From assembly GCF_026420845.1 (NCBI RefSeq), contig NZ_JAOWCB010000004.1, forward strand, positions 248,001 to 312,000: a stretch of DNA of 64,000 nucleotides, given 5' to 3'. The translations under genes were made by a program, and so were the position numbers. This DNA comes from Streptomyces sp. PR69. Lineage in GTDB: Bacteria > Actinomycetota > Actinomycetes > Streptomycetales > Streptomycetaceae. Below, piece by piece: positions 21,120 through 29,029 of this stretch (the first letter of the stretch is position 1; every line of letters starts with the position of its first letter). A model generated the notes under the pieces. That model was given only the letters and a program-made list of their open reading frames with translations. It searched no databases and was not told where the DNA came from.

Positions 21120-21794
21120 TCAGGTCGCGGTGCGCATCCGTTCCAGGCCGTCGAGGATCAGGTCGAGCCCGAACTCGAACCCGTCGCTCTTGTCCTGGTG
21201 GTTGAGATGGTGGCGGATGTGTGCGGCCACATCGGGATACCGTTCGGCCGGGAAGGAGCGCAGGTAGCCTTCGCCCATCTCCTGCATCTCGCCGTGGTCC
21301 AGGGGGAAGTCCAGCGCCTGCAGTGCGTGGCCGGTGATGTGGTTCTCGATCGTGTGGAAGGCGCGGTCGAGCAGGTCGGGTGGGAAGCCGGCCTCGCGCA
21401 GGGTGCGCAGTGCGCTGTCCAGGTAGCGCATCCGCGCCGGTCCCAGGGTGATGCTGGCTGTCCACAGGGACGCCGACCAGGGGTGGCGCAAGAACGCGGT
21501 GTGCGCGGAGATTGCGCGTCGCCGCGTGTGGTCCCGCCAGTCCGCGTCGTTGTCGGGCAGCTCGATCTCGTTGGCGACGCGGTCGAGCATGCCGTCGAGC
21601 AGGTCCTCCTTGTTGTCGACGTGGTTGTACAGCGCCATGCCCTCCACGCCGAGTGTCCGCCCGAGTCGGCGCATCGTCACGGCGCCGATGCCCTCGGTGT
21701 CGGCCAGGGCGATGCCTGCGTCGAGCACCCGGTCGCGGTTCAGTGGTGCGCGGCGCCCGTTCGGCGGGTCGTTCAGCCTCGGCACTGGTGACAC
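21120..21794 (-). CDS. TetR family repressor
   Basis: 224-aa TetR-type repressor. The N-terminal helix-turn-helix is at residues 18-65 (RDRVLDAGIALADTEGIGAV, then LGVEGMALYNHVDNKEDLLD), followed by a TetR_C ligand domain. The GTG at 21794 follows GAGGAG by 4 bp. The gene diverges from an oxidoreductase. The 79-bp gap contains a palindrome, and a second copy of the same motif precedes the ABC transporter genes. It therefore probably controls itself, the oxidoreductase and the exporter in response to a toxic ligand. Confidence 0.93.
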   Translation of the reverse strand: MSPVPRLNDPPNGRRAPLNRDRVLDAGIALADTEGIGAVTMRRLGRTLGVEGMALYNHVDNKEDLLDGMLDRVANEIELPDNDADWRDHTRRRAISAHTAFLRHPWSASLWTASITLGPARMRYLDSALRTLREAGFPPDLLDRAFHTIENHITGHALQALDFPLDHGEMQEMGEGYLRSFPAERYPDVAAHIRHHLNHQDKSDGFEFGLDLILDGLERMRTAT

Positions 21795-21832
21795 TCATCT
21801 CCTCTTGACTGCCTGCGACACGAAGTCTAACG

Positions 21833-21861
21833 TACACCGTAAATATTTACGGTGTAAATAC
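21833..21861. promoter_or_regulatory. TetR-type operator, two overlapping copies
   Basis: TACACCGTAAATATTTACGGTGTA (21833-21856) is a perfect 24-bp palindrome in two halves, TACACCGTAAAT and ATTTACGGTGTA. Its right half extends to TTTACGGTGTAAATAC (21846-21861), which recurs as TTTACAGCGTAAATAC at 22945. It lies between the divergent tetR and oxidoreductase start codons. Confidence 0.8.
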
Positions 21862-21873
21862 AATGGGAGTGAT

Positions 21874-22854
21874 ATGAAAGCGATCGTGCAGCGCGGCTAC
21901 GGCGATCCCCGTGAGGTGCTGGAGCTCGGCGAACTCGACCGGCCGGAGCCCGGAGACCACGAGGTCCTGGTGCGCGTCCGCGCCTCGTCGGTGAACCCCG
22001 CAGACTGGATGACACTGGTCGGCCTCCCCCACGTACTGCGGCTCGCGTCCGGTCTGACGCGGCCCAGGCGCCGGGTGCGGGGCAAGGACGTCGCCGGGAT
22101 CGTCGAGGCGGTCGGCCGCAAGGTCACGCGGTGGCAGCCGGGCGCCGAGGTGTTCGGTGAGCTGCCCCACGGCGCCTACGCCGAGTACGCCGTGGCCGCC
22201 GAGGATGCACTGGCGCCCAAGCCGGCCAGCCTCGGCTTCCCGGAGGCGGCGGCCGTTCCGCTCGCGGGAATCACCGCCCTCCAGGGGCTCCGCGATATCG
22301 GCGGCGTCCGGGCCGGCCACCGCGTGCTGGTCAACGGCGCCTCCGGGGGCGTGGGCACGTTCGCCGTGCAGATCGCGAGGTCGCTCGGCGCGCACGTGAC
22401 CGGCGTGTGCAGCACCGGCGGCGTCGACCTGGTGCGCTCGGTTGGCGCCGACGCGGTCGTCGACTACACGCGAGAAGACTTCACGCGGGACGGGCAGCCC
22501 TACGACGTCATCTTCGACCTCGTCGGGAATCACGCCCTGTCGGCGTACCGGCGGGTGCTGCGCCGCGACGGGACCTACGTCGCCGCCAGCGGCATGCCCG
22601 GCGGTGACGTCCTGGGTCCCCTGCCCTACATCCTGCGGGTCGCGCTCCCCTCTGTGCGCGGCGGCCCGAGGATGAAGCCGCTCACCGCGAAGGCGAACCC
22701 CGACGACCTCGCGACGCTCGCGAAGCTGATCGAAGCCGATGAAGTGCGGCCCGTCATCGAGTGCGCCTACGGCTTCCCGGAGATCGCGGCAGCCCTTGCC
22801 AGGCAGGGCGAGGGCCATGCGCGGGGCAAGACCGTGGTAACCATCGCGTCCTGA
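21874..22854 (+). CDS. Zinc-independent MDR family NAD(P)-dependent oxidoreductase (quinone oxidoreductase-like)
   Basis: 326-aa medium-chain dehydrogenase/reductase. MKAIVQRGYGDPREVLELGE and VRASSVNPADWMTLVG form the GroES-like part. The Rossmann fold has VLVNGASGGVGTFAVQIARS (residues about 150-170) for NAD(P)H. The structural and catalytic zinc cysteines of alcohol dehydrogenases are absent, so it is more like NADPH:quinone or enone reductases. The ATG at 21874 is just downstream of the TetR operator. It may detoxify an electrophile or quinone that also induces the neighbouring exporter. Confidence 0.88.
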   Translation: MKAIVQRGYGDPREVLELGELDRPEPGDHEVLVRVRASSVNPADWMTLVGLPHVLRLASGLTRPRRRVRGKDVAGIVEAVGRKVTRWQPGAEVFGELPHGAYAEYAVAAEDALAPKPASLGFPEAAAVPLAGITALQGLRDIGGVRAGHRVLVNGASGGVGTFAVQIARSLGAHVTGVCSTGGVDLVRSVGADAVVDYTREDFTRDGQPYDVIFDLVGNHALSAYRRVLRRDGTYVAASGMPGGDVLGPLPYILRVALPSVRGGPRMKPLTAKANPDDLATLAKLIEADEVRPVIECAYGFPEIAAALARQGEGHARGKTVVTIAS

Positions 22855-22944
22855 GCCCCGCCGAGCCGCCGCCTCCTCGGCACATCAGGAAACACTCAAG
22901 GGGCCGCACGCGGCTCGCCATCCGGGGCGCAGCACGCCCCATTG

Positions 22945-22960
22945 TTTACAGCGTAAATAC
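22945..22960. promoter_or_regulatory. Second TetR-type operator, before the exporter genes
   Basis: TTTACAGCGTAAATAC matches the operator half at 21846-21861 in 13 of 16 positions and keeps the TTTAC...GTAAA symmetry. It lies 57 bp upstream of the ABC ATPase start, so the same TetR probably controls the exporter directly. Confidence 0.7.
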
Positions 22961-23016
22961 GCCTGGTGGATCCCTGTCGGGCGAACGGTCCGGCTCACGA
23001 ACCGAAAGGAAAGGCC

Positions 23017-23985
23017 ATGCCCCCGTACGCGATCCACGCCGAAGGGCTGCGCAAGCGGTACGGCGACACCGTCGCCGTCGACGGTGTCGACCTCGCAGTC
23101 CCGCAGGGCAGCGTCTACGGCTTTCTCGGCCCCAACGGGGCCGGCAAGACCACCACCATCCGGATGCTCGCGACCCTGGTCCGGCCCACCGCAGGACGGG
23201 CACGGATCTTCGGCCGCGACATCGTCGCCGACGCCGACGCGGTACGCGCCCGCATCGGCCTCACCGGCCAGTACGCCTCGGTCGACGACGACCTCACGGG
23301 CAGGGAGAACCTGGTGCTGATGGGCCGGCTGCTCGGTCACCGGCACCGTGCCGCCGCGGAGCGGGCCAGGGAGCTGCTGGCCGCTTTCGGCCTCGAAGCC
23401 GCCGCGCACCGGCGGGTCAAGGGCTACTCGGGCGGTATGCGCCGCCGGCTGGACATCGCCGCGAGCATCGTGGTGACACCCGACCTGCTGTTCCTCGACG
23501 AACCGACCACGGGACTCGACCCGCGAAGCCGCACCCAGGTATGGGACGTCGTACGCGAACTGGCCATGGGCGGCACCACGGTCCTGCTGACCACCCAGTA
23601 CCTGGAAGAGGCCGACCGGCTGGCGGACCGGCTGGCGGTCATCGACCACGGCCGCATCATCGCCGAGGGCACGCCCGCCGAACTCAAGCAGTCCGTCGGC
23701 GCCGGAGTGGTACACGTCCGGCTCAGGGACCCGGCCCGGCGAGACGACGCGGCGCGGATCCTGACCCGGGTGCTGGCCGTGCCGGTCCGCCACGAGGAGG
23801 ACCCGGCGGCCCTGTCGGCCGGTCTGGACGATCCCGCGCGGGCCGGTGCGGCACTGAGCGAGCTCGCGCACGGCGGCATCGAAGTCAGCGACTTCGGCGT
23901 CGGCCGGATCAGCCTCGACGAAGTCTTCCTGGCCCTCACCGGCCACCACGCCACACCCAAGTCCCCGAAGGAGGCCACCGCATGA
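23017..23985 (+). CDS. DrrA family ABC exporter ATPase
   Basis: 322-aa ATP-binding subunit of a daunorubicin-resistance-type exporter. Walker A is [16 protein letters not shown] (near residue 38-50), signature [12 protein letters not shown], Walker [18 protein letters not shown]-loop [11 protein letters not shown]-terminal DrrA domain follows (after residue 225). The ATG at 23017 has GAAAGGA 8 bp upstream. The stop overlaps the permease start as ATGA, so the two subunits are coupled. Cargo of the Tn3-family element. Confidence 0.95.
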   Translation: MPPYAIHAEGLRKRYGDTVAVDGVDLAVPQGSVYGFLGPNGAGKTTTIRMLATLVRPTAGRARIFGRDIVADADAVRARIGLTGQYASVDDDLTGRENLVLMGRLLGHRHRAAAERARELLAAFGLEAAAHRRVKGYSGGMRRRLDIAASIVVTPDLLFLDEPTTGLDPRSRTQVWDVVRELAMGGTTVLLTTQYLEEADRLADRLAVIDHGRIIAEGTPAELKQSVGAGVVHVRLRDPARRDDAARILTRVLAVPVRHEEDPAALSAGLDDPARAGAALSELAHGGIEVSDFGVGRISLDEVFLALTGHHATPKSPKEATA

Positions 23986-24824
23986 ACACCGTCCCGGCCC
24001 CACCGCCCACCGACGCCACCACCGCCCCGCTTCGCTCTGCGCTGTCGACCCGAGCACGTCCGGCCCGTCCCAGCGCACCGGCCGCCGCACTCGCCTTCAG
24101 CTGGCGGGCTGTCCTGCGCATCAGGCATGTCCCGGACCAGTTGTTCGATGTGACCGTGTTCCCGCTGATGATGCTGGTGATGTTCACCTACCTGTTCGGC
24201 GGAGCGCTGGCCGGTTCCACCGGCGAGTATCTGCAGTCGGTCCTGCCCGGCATCCTGGTCATGACGGTCACGATGACCACGCAGTCGACCGCGGTCGCGC
24301 TCAACACCGATATCTCCAAAGGGGTGTTCGACCGGTTCCGGTCGCTGCCGATCTGGCGTCCGGCCCCGTTGGTCGGGGCGCTGCTGGCCGATCTGGGCCG
24401 TTACGCGGTCGCGGCCACGATGATCGTGAGCCTCGGCGTGCTGCTGGGGTTCCGTCCCGATGCGGGCCTGTCCGGGGTGCTGGCCGGTGTGGGCCTGGTG
24501 CTGCTGTTCGCCTGGAGCTTGTCGTGGGTCTGGACGAGCCTCGGCCTGCTGGCCCGCAGCCCCGAGTCGGTGATGTTCCTCGGCATACTGGTGACGTTCC
24601 CGATGAGTTTTGTCAGCAACGTCTTCGTCGACCCCGCCACCCTGCCCGGCTGGCTCGAAGCGTTCGTCGACGTCAACCCGATCACGCACCTGGTCACCGC
24701 CGTACGCGGCCTGATGCACGCAGAGCCGGTCACCACCGAGATCGGCTGGGTCCTGACAACCTGCGCCGCTCTGGTCGCCGTGTTCGGCCCCGTCACGATG
24801 CGGCTCTACCGCCGCGAACCGTAA
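23982..24824 (+). CDS. DrrB-like ABC-2 type exporter permease
   Basis: 280-aa membrane subunit of the same exporter, with about six hydrophobic segments (e.g. [20 protein letters not shown], then [20 protein letters not shown]). It belongs to the ABC-2/DrrB family, and the region [20 protein letters not shown] before the last helices is a family hallmark. It overlaps the ATPase gene by 4 bp. Substrate unknown; anthracycline-like or other amphiphilic drugs are typical. Confidence 0.93.
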   Translation: MNTVPAPPPTDATTAPLRSALSTRARPARPSAPAAALAFSWRAVLRIRHVPDQLFDVTVFPLMMLVMFTYLFGGALAGSTGEYLQSVLPGILVMTVTMTTQSTAVALNTDISKGVFDRFRSLPIWRPAPLVGALLADLGRYAVAATMIVSLGVLLGFRPDAGLSGVLAGVGLVLLFAWSLSWVWTSLGLLARSPESVMFLGILVTFPMSFVSNVFVDPATLPGWLEAFVDVNPITHLVTAVRGLMHAEPVTTEIGWVLTTCAALVAVFGPVTMRLYRREP

Positions 24825-24853
24825 TGCTCACGCTCCCTGCGGTCCGACACGTT

Positions 24854-24887
24854 GTTCGGCCCTCGTCTCAGCGGGCGAGGGCCGAAC
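24854..24887. terminator. Hairpin between permease and DUF2306 gene
   Basis: GTTCGGCCCTCG (24854-24865) pairs perfectly with 24876-24887 around a 10-base loop, 30 bp after the permease stop. It probably ends or attenuates the exporter transcript. Confidence 0.6.
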
Positions 24888-24920
24888 GACGCCATCAGGA
24901 AAGCCAGGAAAAGGCCCCCG

Positions 24921-25592
24921 ATGACCAGTTCCTCCACGCCCCAAAGGTTCGCGCTCGCCGGACTGCTGACGCTCGCCGTCATCCCCTCGCTCGCCGGCGT
25001 CTTCCGCCTCACCGAACTGGTCGGCGGCGCGGACATCACGCCGGAGAACACCCGGTTCTTCGCCTCCCCCGCGCCCGTGGTCGTCCACATCCTCGCCGCC
25101 GTCCCGTTCGGCGTCCTGGGCGCCTTCCAGTTCGTCCCTGCCATCCGCCGCCGGCACCCCGGCCGGCACCGCGCGGCCGGCCGGTTCCTGGTCGTGTGTG
25201 GGCTCGCCGCGGCGCTCTCAGGTCTGTGGATGACCTTGCTCTACCCACGGACAGACAGCGACGGTGACCTCTTGACCGGTATCCGCCTGGTCTTCGGCCT
25301 GGCCATGGCCGCCTCACTCGTCCTGGCCTTCGCCGCAGTCCGACGGCGGGACCTGGCCCGGCACCGCGCATGGATGTTCCGCGGCTACGCGATCGGCATG
25401 GGGGCGGGCACGCAAACACTGCTGTTCATACCCTCGATCGTCGCCCTCGGCCTGCCCGGCGAGCTGGACAAAGCCCTGGTCCACGGCCTCGGCTGGGTGA
25501 TCAACCTCGCCGTGGCCGAGTGGGCCATCCATCGGCGACCATCGGCTGCCGCGCACAAGCCCGAGGATGTCGACCGCATAACGACGGAATGA
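24921..25592 (+). CDS. DUF2306 family membrane protein
   Basis: 223-aa integral membrane protein with six or seven hydrophobic segments (FALAGLLTLAVIPSLAGVFR, VVVHILAAVPFGVLGAFQFV, LVVCGLAAALSGLWMTLLYP). The pattern H-x18-H-R-x3-R (RRRHPGRHRAAGRFLV) and WMFRGYAIGMGAGTQTL fit the DUF2306 family, which has no established function. The ATG at 24921 comes after AGGAAAAGG. It closes the cargo block of the Tn3-family transposon, so it may help tolerance to the exported compound. Confidence 0.82.
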   Translation: MTSSSTPQRFALAGLLTLAVIPSLAGVFRLTELVGGADITPENTRFFASPAPVVVHILAAVPFGVLGAFQFVPAIRRRHPGRHRAAGRFLVVCGLAAALSGLWMTLLYPRTDSDGDLLTGIRLVFGLAMAASLVLAFAAVRRRDLARHRAWMFRGYAIGMGAGTQTLLFIPSIVALGLPGELDKALVHGLGWVINLAVAEWAIHRRPSAAAHKPEDVDRITTE

Positions 25593-25873
25593 GCACTGAG
25601 CGACAATCAGCTCAGAGTGGTCCGCCAACTACTGACAGTCCACCCCGACTGAATCGGCCGGATACTCGAACGTGGGTCGGAAGTTCGATGCCCGGAGCGT
25701 CAAGGCCACGGGTTCAACGCGGCGTTACTCTCACAAACGACCCTTTGCCCGAGCAAGATCGAATACGGGCCGTCGAAGATCGCGAAGACCCTGATCGGTT
25801 CGCAGAACCCGTTCGCACTCAAAAGGGGGAGCAACCCCCTTCTGAGACTTGCATTGTGCGAAAATCCGGGCTC
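25593..25873. other. Gene-free stretch upstream of the resolvase, probable res region
   Basis: 281 bp with no plausible gene. It contains a hairpin AAGGGGG (25823-25829) / CCCCCTT (25835-25841) just before the resolvase gene and several TTCG-containing repeats (25780-25817). In Tn3 elements the resolution site lies next to the resolvase gene, so a res site is expected here; I cannot delimit its three subsites by eye. Confidence 0.45.
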
Positions 25874-26881
25874 ATGACGGACCCTCACGAGCCTTCCCCC
25901 GCCGACTCCTCGGACGCGGACGACGTCGAACGGCACGCCTGCCCGAAGTGTGACGCACAGCCCGGCTCGCCGTGCCGCTCGCGCTCCGGCGCGGTCACCT
26001 CCGCCTACCACACCGGCCGCTTCACCAAGGTGCCCCGGCTCGCGAAGAAACTGCGGGTGCCCACCCCAGCCGACCGCGCCCCCGGCCAGCCGTGGCGGCC
26101 CGGCACCCCGCCCCCCGCTCCCATCGACCCCGACCTGCCGAGCGCGGACATCCGCATCGGATACGCCAGGTGCTCGCACCGCAGCCAGGAACTCCAAACC
26201 CAGATCGACGCGCTCGCCGGACACGGCATCCCCCGGGACAAGATCTTCAGCGAGAAGATCAGCACCCGCATCCGGGTCCGCCCCCAGTTCGAACAGGCCC
26301 TCAAGACAGCCCGGGAGATCAAGGCCCACGCCCCGCACTGCCGGGTGCTCTTCACGGTGTTCGAGATGAAGCGACTGGGCCGGGACGCTGCCGAACTGAC
26401 GGCGCTCGCCGACCACCTGACCGCGCACGGCCTGGTCCTGGAGATGCTCCACGGCCCCCTGGCCGGCATCTACGACCCCAGCGGCCCCGGCAAGCTGCTG
26501 TTCGCGTTCTTCGCCGCGATGGCGGAGACCGAGCGGGAGAACATCCGCGAATCCACCCTCGAAGGGCTCGACACCGCGGCCCGCAAGGGCAAGTACGGCG
26601 GCCGGCCGCCCGTCATCACCGACGACATGCTGCATACCGTGCTCCGCCGCCGCGCGCTCGGCGAGTCCGTCGAGCAGATCCAGCCCGACCTGATCATCCC
26701 CACCGGCAAGCGCAAGGGCCAGAACCCGTCCGTCGCCAGCATTTACCGGGCACTCGCCGAGCACGCTAAGCGCGAGGCGTACCCCGAAGCCGTCGAACAG
26801 GCCCACACCGACTTCGCCGCCCACCAGGCCGGAGAACTCCCCAGCCCGCGCACGGCACAGACCGCCGAACCCGCCCGATGA
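25874..26881 (+). CDS. Serine recombinase (resolvase) with N-terminal zinc ribbon
   Basis: 335-aa serine recombinase, most likely the cointegrate resolvase of the Tn3-family element. Residues about 17-40 form a small zinc motif (CPKCDAQPGSPCRSRSG) seen fused to many Streptomyces resolvases. The catalytic domain begins IRIGYARCSHRSQELQTQID with the nucleophilic serine in YARCS, then VFEMKRLGRDAAELTALADH and FFAAMAETERENIRESTLEG. A Hin-like helix-turn-helix ends the protein (NPSVASIYRALAEH). The frame is open upstream to 25370, but the ATG at 25874 is the first start that leaves the res region free. It ends 31 bp before the right inverted repeat. Confidence 0.9.
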   Translation: MTDPHEPSPADSSDADDVERHACPKCDAQPGSPCRSRSGAVTSAYHTGRFTKVPRLAKKLRVPTPADRAPGQPWRPGTPPPAPIDPDLPSADIRIGYARCSHRSQELQTQIDALAGHGIPRDKIFSEKISTRIRVRPQFEQALKTAREIKAHAPHCRVLFTVFEMKRLGRDAAELTALADHLTAHGLVLEMLHGPLAGIYDPSGPGKLLFAFFAAMAETERENIRESTLEGLDTAARKGKYGGRPPVITDDMLHTVLRRRALGESVEQIQPDLIIPTGKRKGQNPSVASIYRALAEHAKREAYPEAVEQAHTDFAAHQAGELPSPRTAQTAEPAR

Positions 26882-26912
26882 CTGGTGACGAGAGAGCCGC
26901 TCAAGGCGTCAA

Positions 26913-26962
26913 GATCAATCTCACCGATACTGGTTGTTCCGTTGGTCCCCAAGGCCGTTCCA
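26913..26962. repeat. Right inverted repeat and TSD of the Tn3-family element
   Basis: The inverted mate of 17775-17819 occupies 26913-26957; TTCCA follows at 26958-26962, identical to the left duplication. Confidence 0.9.
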
Positions 26963-27004
26963 GCTGTCTCTGGCGCTGAGTGTCAGCGGGTCCGCGGGCC
27001 ACAT
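26958..27004 (-). pseudogene. 5' fragment of the split HNH endonuclease gene
   Basis: Read on the minus strand from the ATG at 27004-27002, the codons give MWPADPLTLSARDSW before the transposon boundary. They continue in frame at 17774 as KISTSVSRDTT once one TTCCA copy is removed. The ATG shares its A with the last base of the ATPase TGA (TGATG at 27006-27002), the kind of overlap that couples translation of two partner proteins. Confidence 0.85.
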
Positions 27005-28668
27005 CAGCGGTCCTCCGCCCTCTTGTCCGCGAGCAGGATGCGGACCAGGCCTTTGGCCTCGTCGCCCAGCTGGTCCTTGAAGTGACCGATGACGTCCTCG
27101 TAGGTGTCGAACCGGTCGACGGCCTTCTCGATCTCCGCGTAGAAGCCAGACTTCATCGCTTCGAGGCCGAAGATCTCGTGGGTGAGTACTCCTACGTTCT
27201 CCCCGTAGGTCTCGATCCTGGGGCGCCGTGCGCGCCCGTGAGAGCCATTGCGGCTCATCTTGTAGACGCAGGACCGGGGGACTTCTTGGAGTACGACAGG
27301 CGAATGCGTCGCGGTGATGGCGACACCATTGCGTTCTGTCAGAAGGTCGGACAGCGCGCGGACGAAGGAGGACAGCAGTGGGGGATGGAGATGCGCCTCG
27401 GGCTCATCGAGCAGCACGAGCGTCTGCTCTGCGAGCAGGTCCACGAGCCGGGTAAGGGTGAGCAGCACGATGGCATGTCCGGAACTGAGACTCACAAAGA
27501 TGTCGCGCCACAGGCGTCCTGTGCCGGTCGCCAGACTGGAGTTGTCTCCAGCGGTCGTGAGGGTGTCGATCGGCCTACTGCCGAGGGCGGGCTCGGTAGT
27601 GTCGCCGAGGACGGCAGCGGCGAATTGGGGGTCGCTGGCCAGGGTGACCACGGAATCGACCCAGCGGTCGTAATGCCCGGAGGTCGAGATCGATTTGAGG
27701 CTGTCGAGGAATTCGGACGTTAGATCATCCCGCCCTTTCAGGCGGACCGTGTGGCTGTCGTTTGTCTCGATGGCGGGGACTTCCGCGGTCAGGCCGACGT
27801 GCGTGTATCTGGTCGTGGTGTGCGAGGGGGTGATGCCTGTGAAAGGGTCGAACGCGCTGAAGGTGACGAGCAGGACGTTGGCGAAGCCAGTCTCTTCAAT
27901 GTAAGTGATCTTGCCGGCGGTTTCGGGAAGGTCGAAGGGTCGTACGGCGGCTGCGGCCAGGGAGCGCAGGAGCGTGGTCTTTCCGACACCGTTGCGTCCG
28001 ATGAGCACGTGGATGTTGCTCGACGGCACGGAATTGGGACGAACCTCGAACTCCAGCGGGGGGCGGGCGGGGGTATCGGGGTTCGGTTGCGGAGGGTGGT
28101 AATTGAACTTGTAGCTAGTGAGCCTTGGGCCACCGGCGGTGATACGTCGATACTGGTGGAGGACCGTTTGCAGGGAGACGCTCCGCATGAGGGAGGTCGC
28201 CGTGACCGGACTCGACGATGACAGCGCGAGCAGTTTCACTTCTGTACTGGCGGGGTCGTCCAGTGCGGTGAGGTCGCCCAGGCCGATGAGGATTTCCCTT
28301 GCCGCAAAATGTTCGAGATCAGCGATCTTTTCGTAATATAGGTCGTCCTGGCCGAGTGAAATCCATTCACCCAGGTCAGCCGGCAGCCTCTCGTCGAAGT
28401 CGCCGGACGGCAGGGGGCTGGGGCCGGGTTGCTGGTCGACGAGGGCAATTTTGACGCGTCCGATCTCGGTCGGCATGGTGTTGGCGGAGGGTCGGATCCA
28501 CAGGTCGTAGCTGGTCCTGTAGCCGAAGTCGTCCCAACTATCGGGGACGAGGATTGCGGCGCGGGGGCCCGTGGCGTAGGGCAAAGTTCGGTCGGGTTGG
28601 ACGATGAACCGCACGGGGTTCCTCCACGCTCGCAGGAATGTCGGGGTGGCCCCGATGCCAGTGGCCAC
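27004..28668 (-). CDS. AAA/ABC-like ATPase, PtuA-like partner of the HNH nuclease
   Basis: 554-aa cytosolic ATPase of the OLD/RecF-like AAA_15/AAA_21 type. Walker A is HVLIGRNGVGKTTLLRSLAA (near residue 225), an ABC-type signature lies in SLSSGHAIVLL (near 395), and Walker B is LVLLDEPEAHLHPPLL (near 420). A histidine switch follows in ITATHSPVVLQEVP. The N-terminal 200 residues are not recognisable. ATPases of this kind paired with a small HNH nuclease make up the Septu anti-phage system (PtuA-PtuB), and here the HNH start codon overlaps this stop. The start codon is GTG at 28668, the first in frame; a better one upstream cannot be excluded. The partner is now interrupted, so defence may be lost. 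ATPase family is firm; the Septu label is inference from pair architecture. Confidence 0.85.
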   Translation of the reverse strand: MATGIGATPTFLRAWRNPVRFIVQPDRTLPYATGPRAAILVPDSWDDFGYRTSYDLWIRPSANTMPTEIGRVKIALVDQQPGPSPLPSGDFDERLPADLGEWISLGQDDLYYEKIADLEHFAAREILIGLGDLTALDDPASTEVKLLALSSSSPVTATSLMRSVSLQTVLHQYRRITAGGPRLTSYKFNYHPPQPNPDTPARPPLEFEVRPNSVPSSNIHVLIGRNGVGKTTLLRSLAAAAVRPFDLPETAGKITYIEETGFANVLLVTFSAFDPFTGITPSHTTTRYTHVGLTAEVPAIETNDSHTVRLKGRDDLTSEFLDSLKSISTSGHYDRWVDSVVTLASDPQFAAAVLGDTTEPALGSRPIDTLTTAGDNSSLATGTGRLWRDIFVSLSSGHAIVLLTLTRLVDLLAEQTLVLLDEPEAHLHPPLLSSFVRALSDLLTERNGVAITATHSPVVLQEVPRSCVYKMSRNGSHGRARRPRIETYGENVGVLTHEIFGLEAMKSGFYAEIEKAVDRFDTYEDVIGHFKDQLGDEAKGLVRILLADKRAEDR

Positions 28669-28924
28669 GTCGAACAGGGTGGGCCAGTACCTCAGAACCT
28701 CTCAGCACGCACGAGATCTTCCTTGTCCGGCGGACCGAGCACGGACGCCTCGGGGTCCGGCGCGCCGACCAACAGGTTCTCAGTCTCCGGGCTGGAACTC
28801 CGGTGCCAGCCGCGCGGGTTGACCGCCAACCCGCGGTCCCAGCCCCCAGAATCAGGGCGTCTCACCCGTGAGTTCGTGGTGAAGAACCTTCAGTTTCCCT
28901 GAACTGACGGGCCTCGGCGGCCTT

Positions 28925-29012
28925 GGTACTGGTGCACTCGCGTATTCAACTGTCGCCAGTTCCCCGAGGAGTCCAGCCTGCTGGTGACGGTGTGTGGTCC
29001 CCAGGGGCGTGA
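28925..29012. repeat. Recombinase 3'-end repeat, copy 1
   Basis: First of four related sequences. TACTGGTGCACTCGCGTATT (from 28925) continues nearly identically to copy 2 for 29 bp. The following part codes on the minus strand for the tail APGDHTPSPAGWTPRGTGDS of a recombinase (stop at 28946). The 260 bp between it and the ATPase start hold no gene. Confidence 0.65.
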
Positions 29013-29029
29013 TGTTCTCGCGCCGTACG

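Larger units (their letters stand above)
17775..26957. mobile_element. Tn3-family transposon, 9183 bp, with efflux cargo
   Basis: Imperfect inverted repeats of 45 bp lie at 17775-17819 and 26913-26957 (start CGGCCTTGGGGACCAACGGA). They differ at about three positions only. TTCCA flanks both sides (17770-17774 and 26958-26962), the 5-bp duplication typical of Tn3 transposons. Inside are tnpA, tetR, an oxidoreductase, a two-gene drug-type ABC exporter, a DUF2306 membrane protein and a serine resolvase. The element sits inside the HNH gene of the ATPase-HNH pair. The conserved GGGG that opens most Tn3 repeats lies 8 bp in from my boundary; I place the ends by the direct repeats. Confidence 0.9.
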
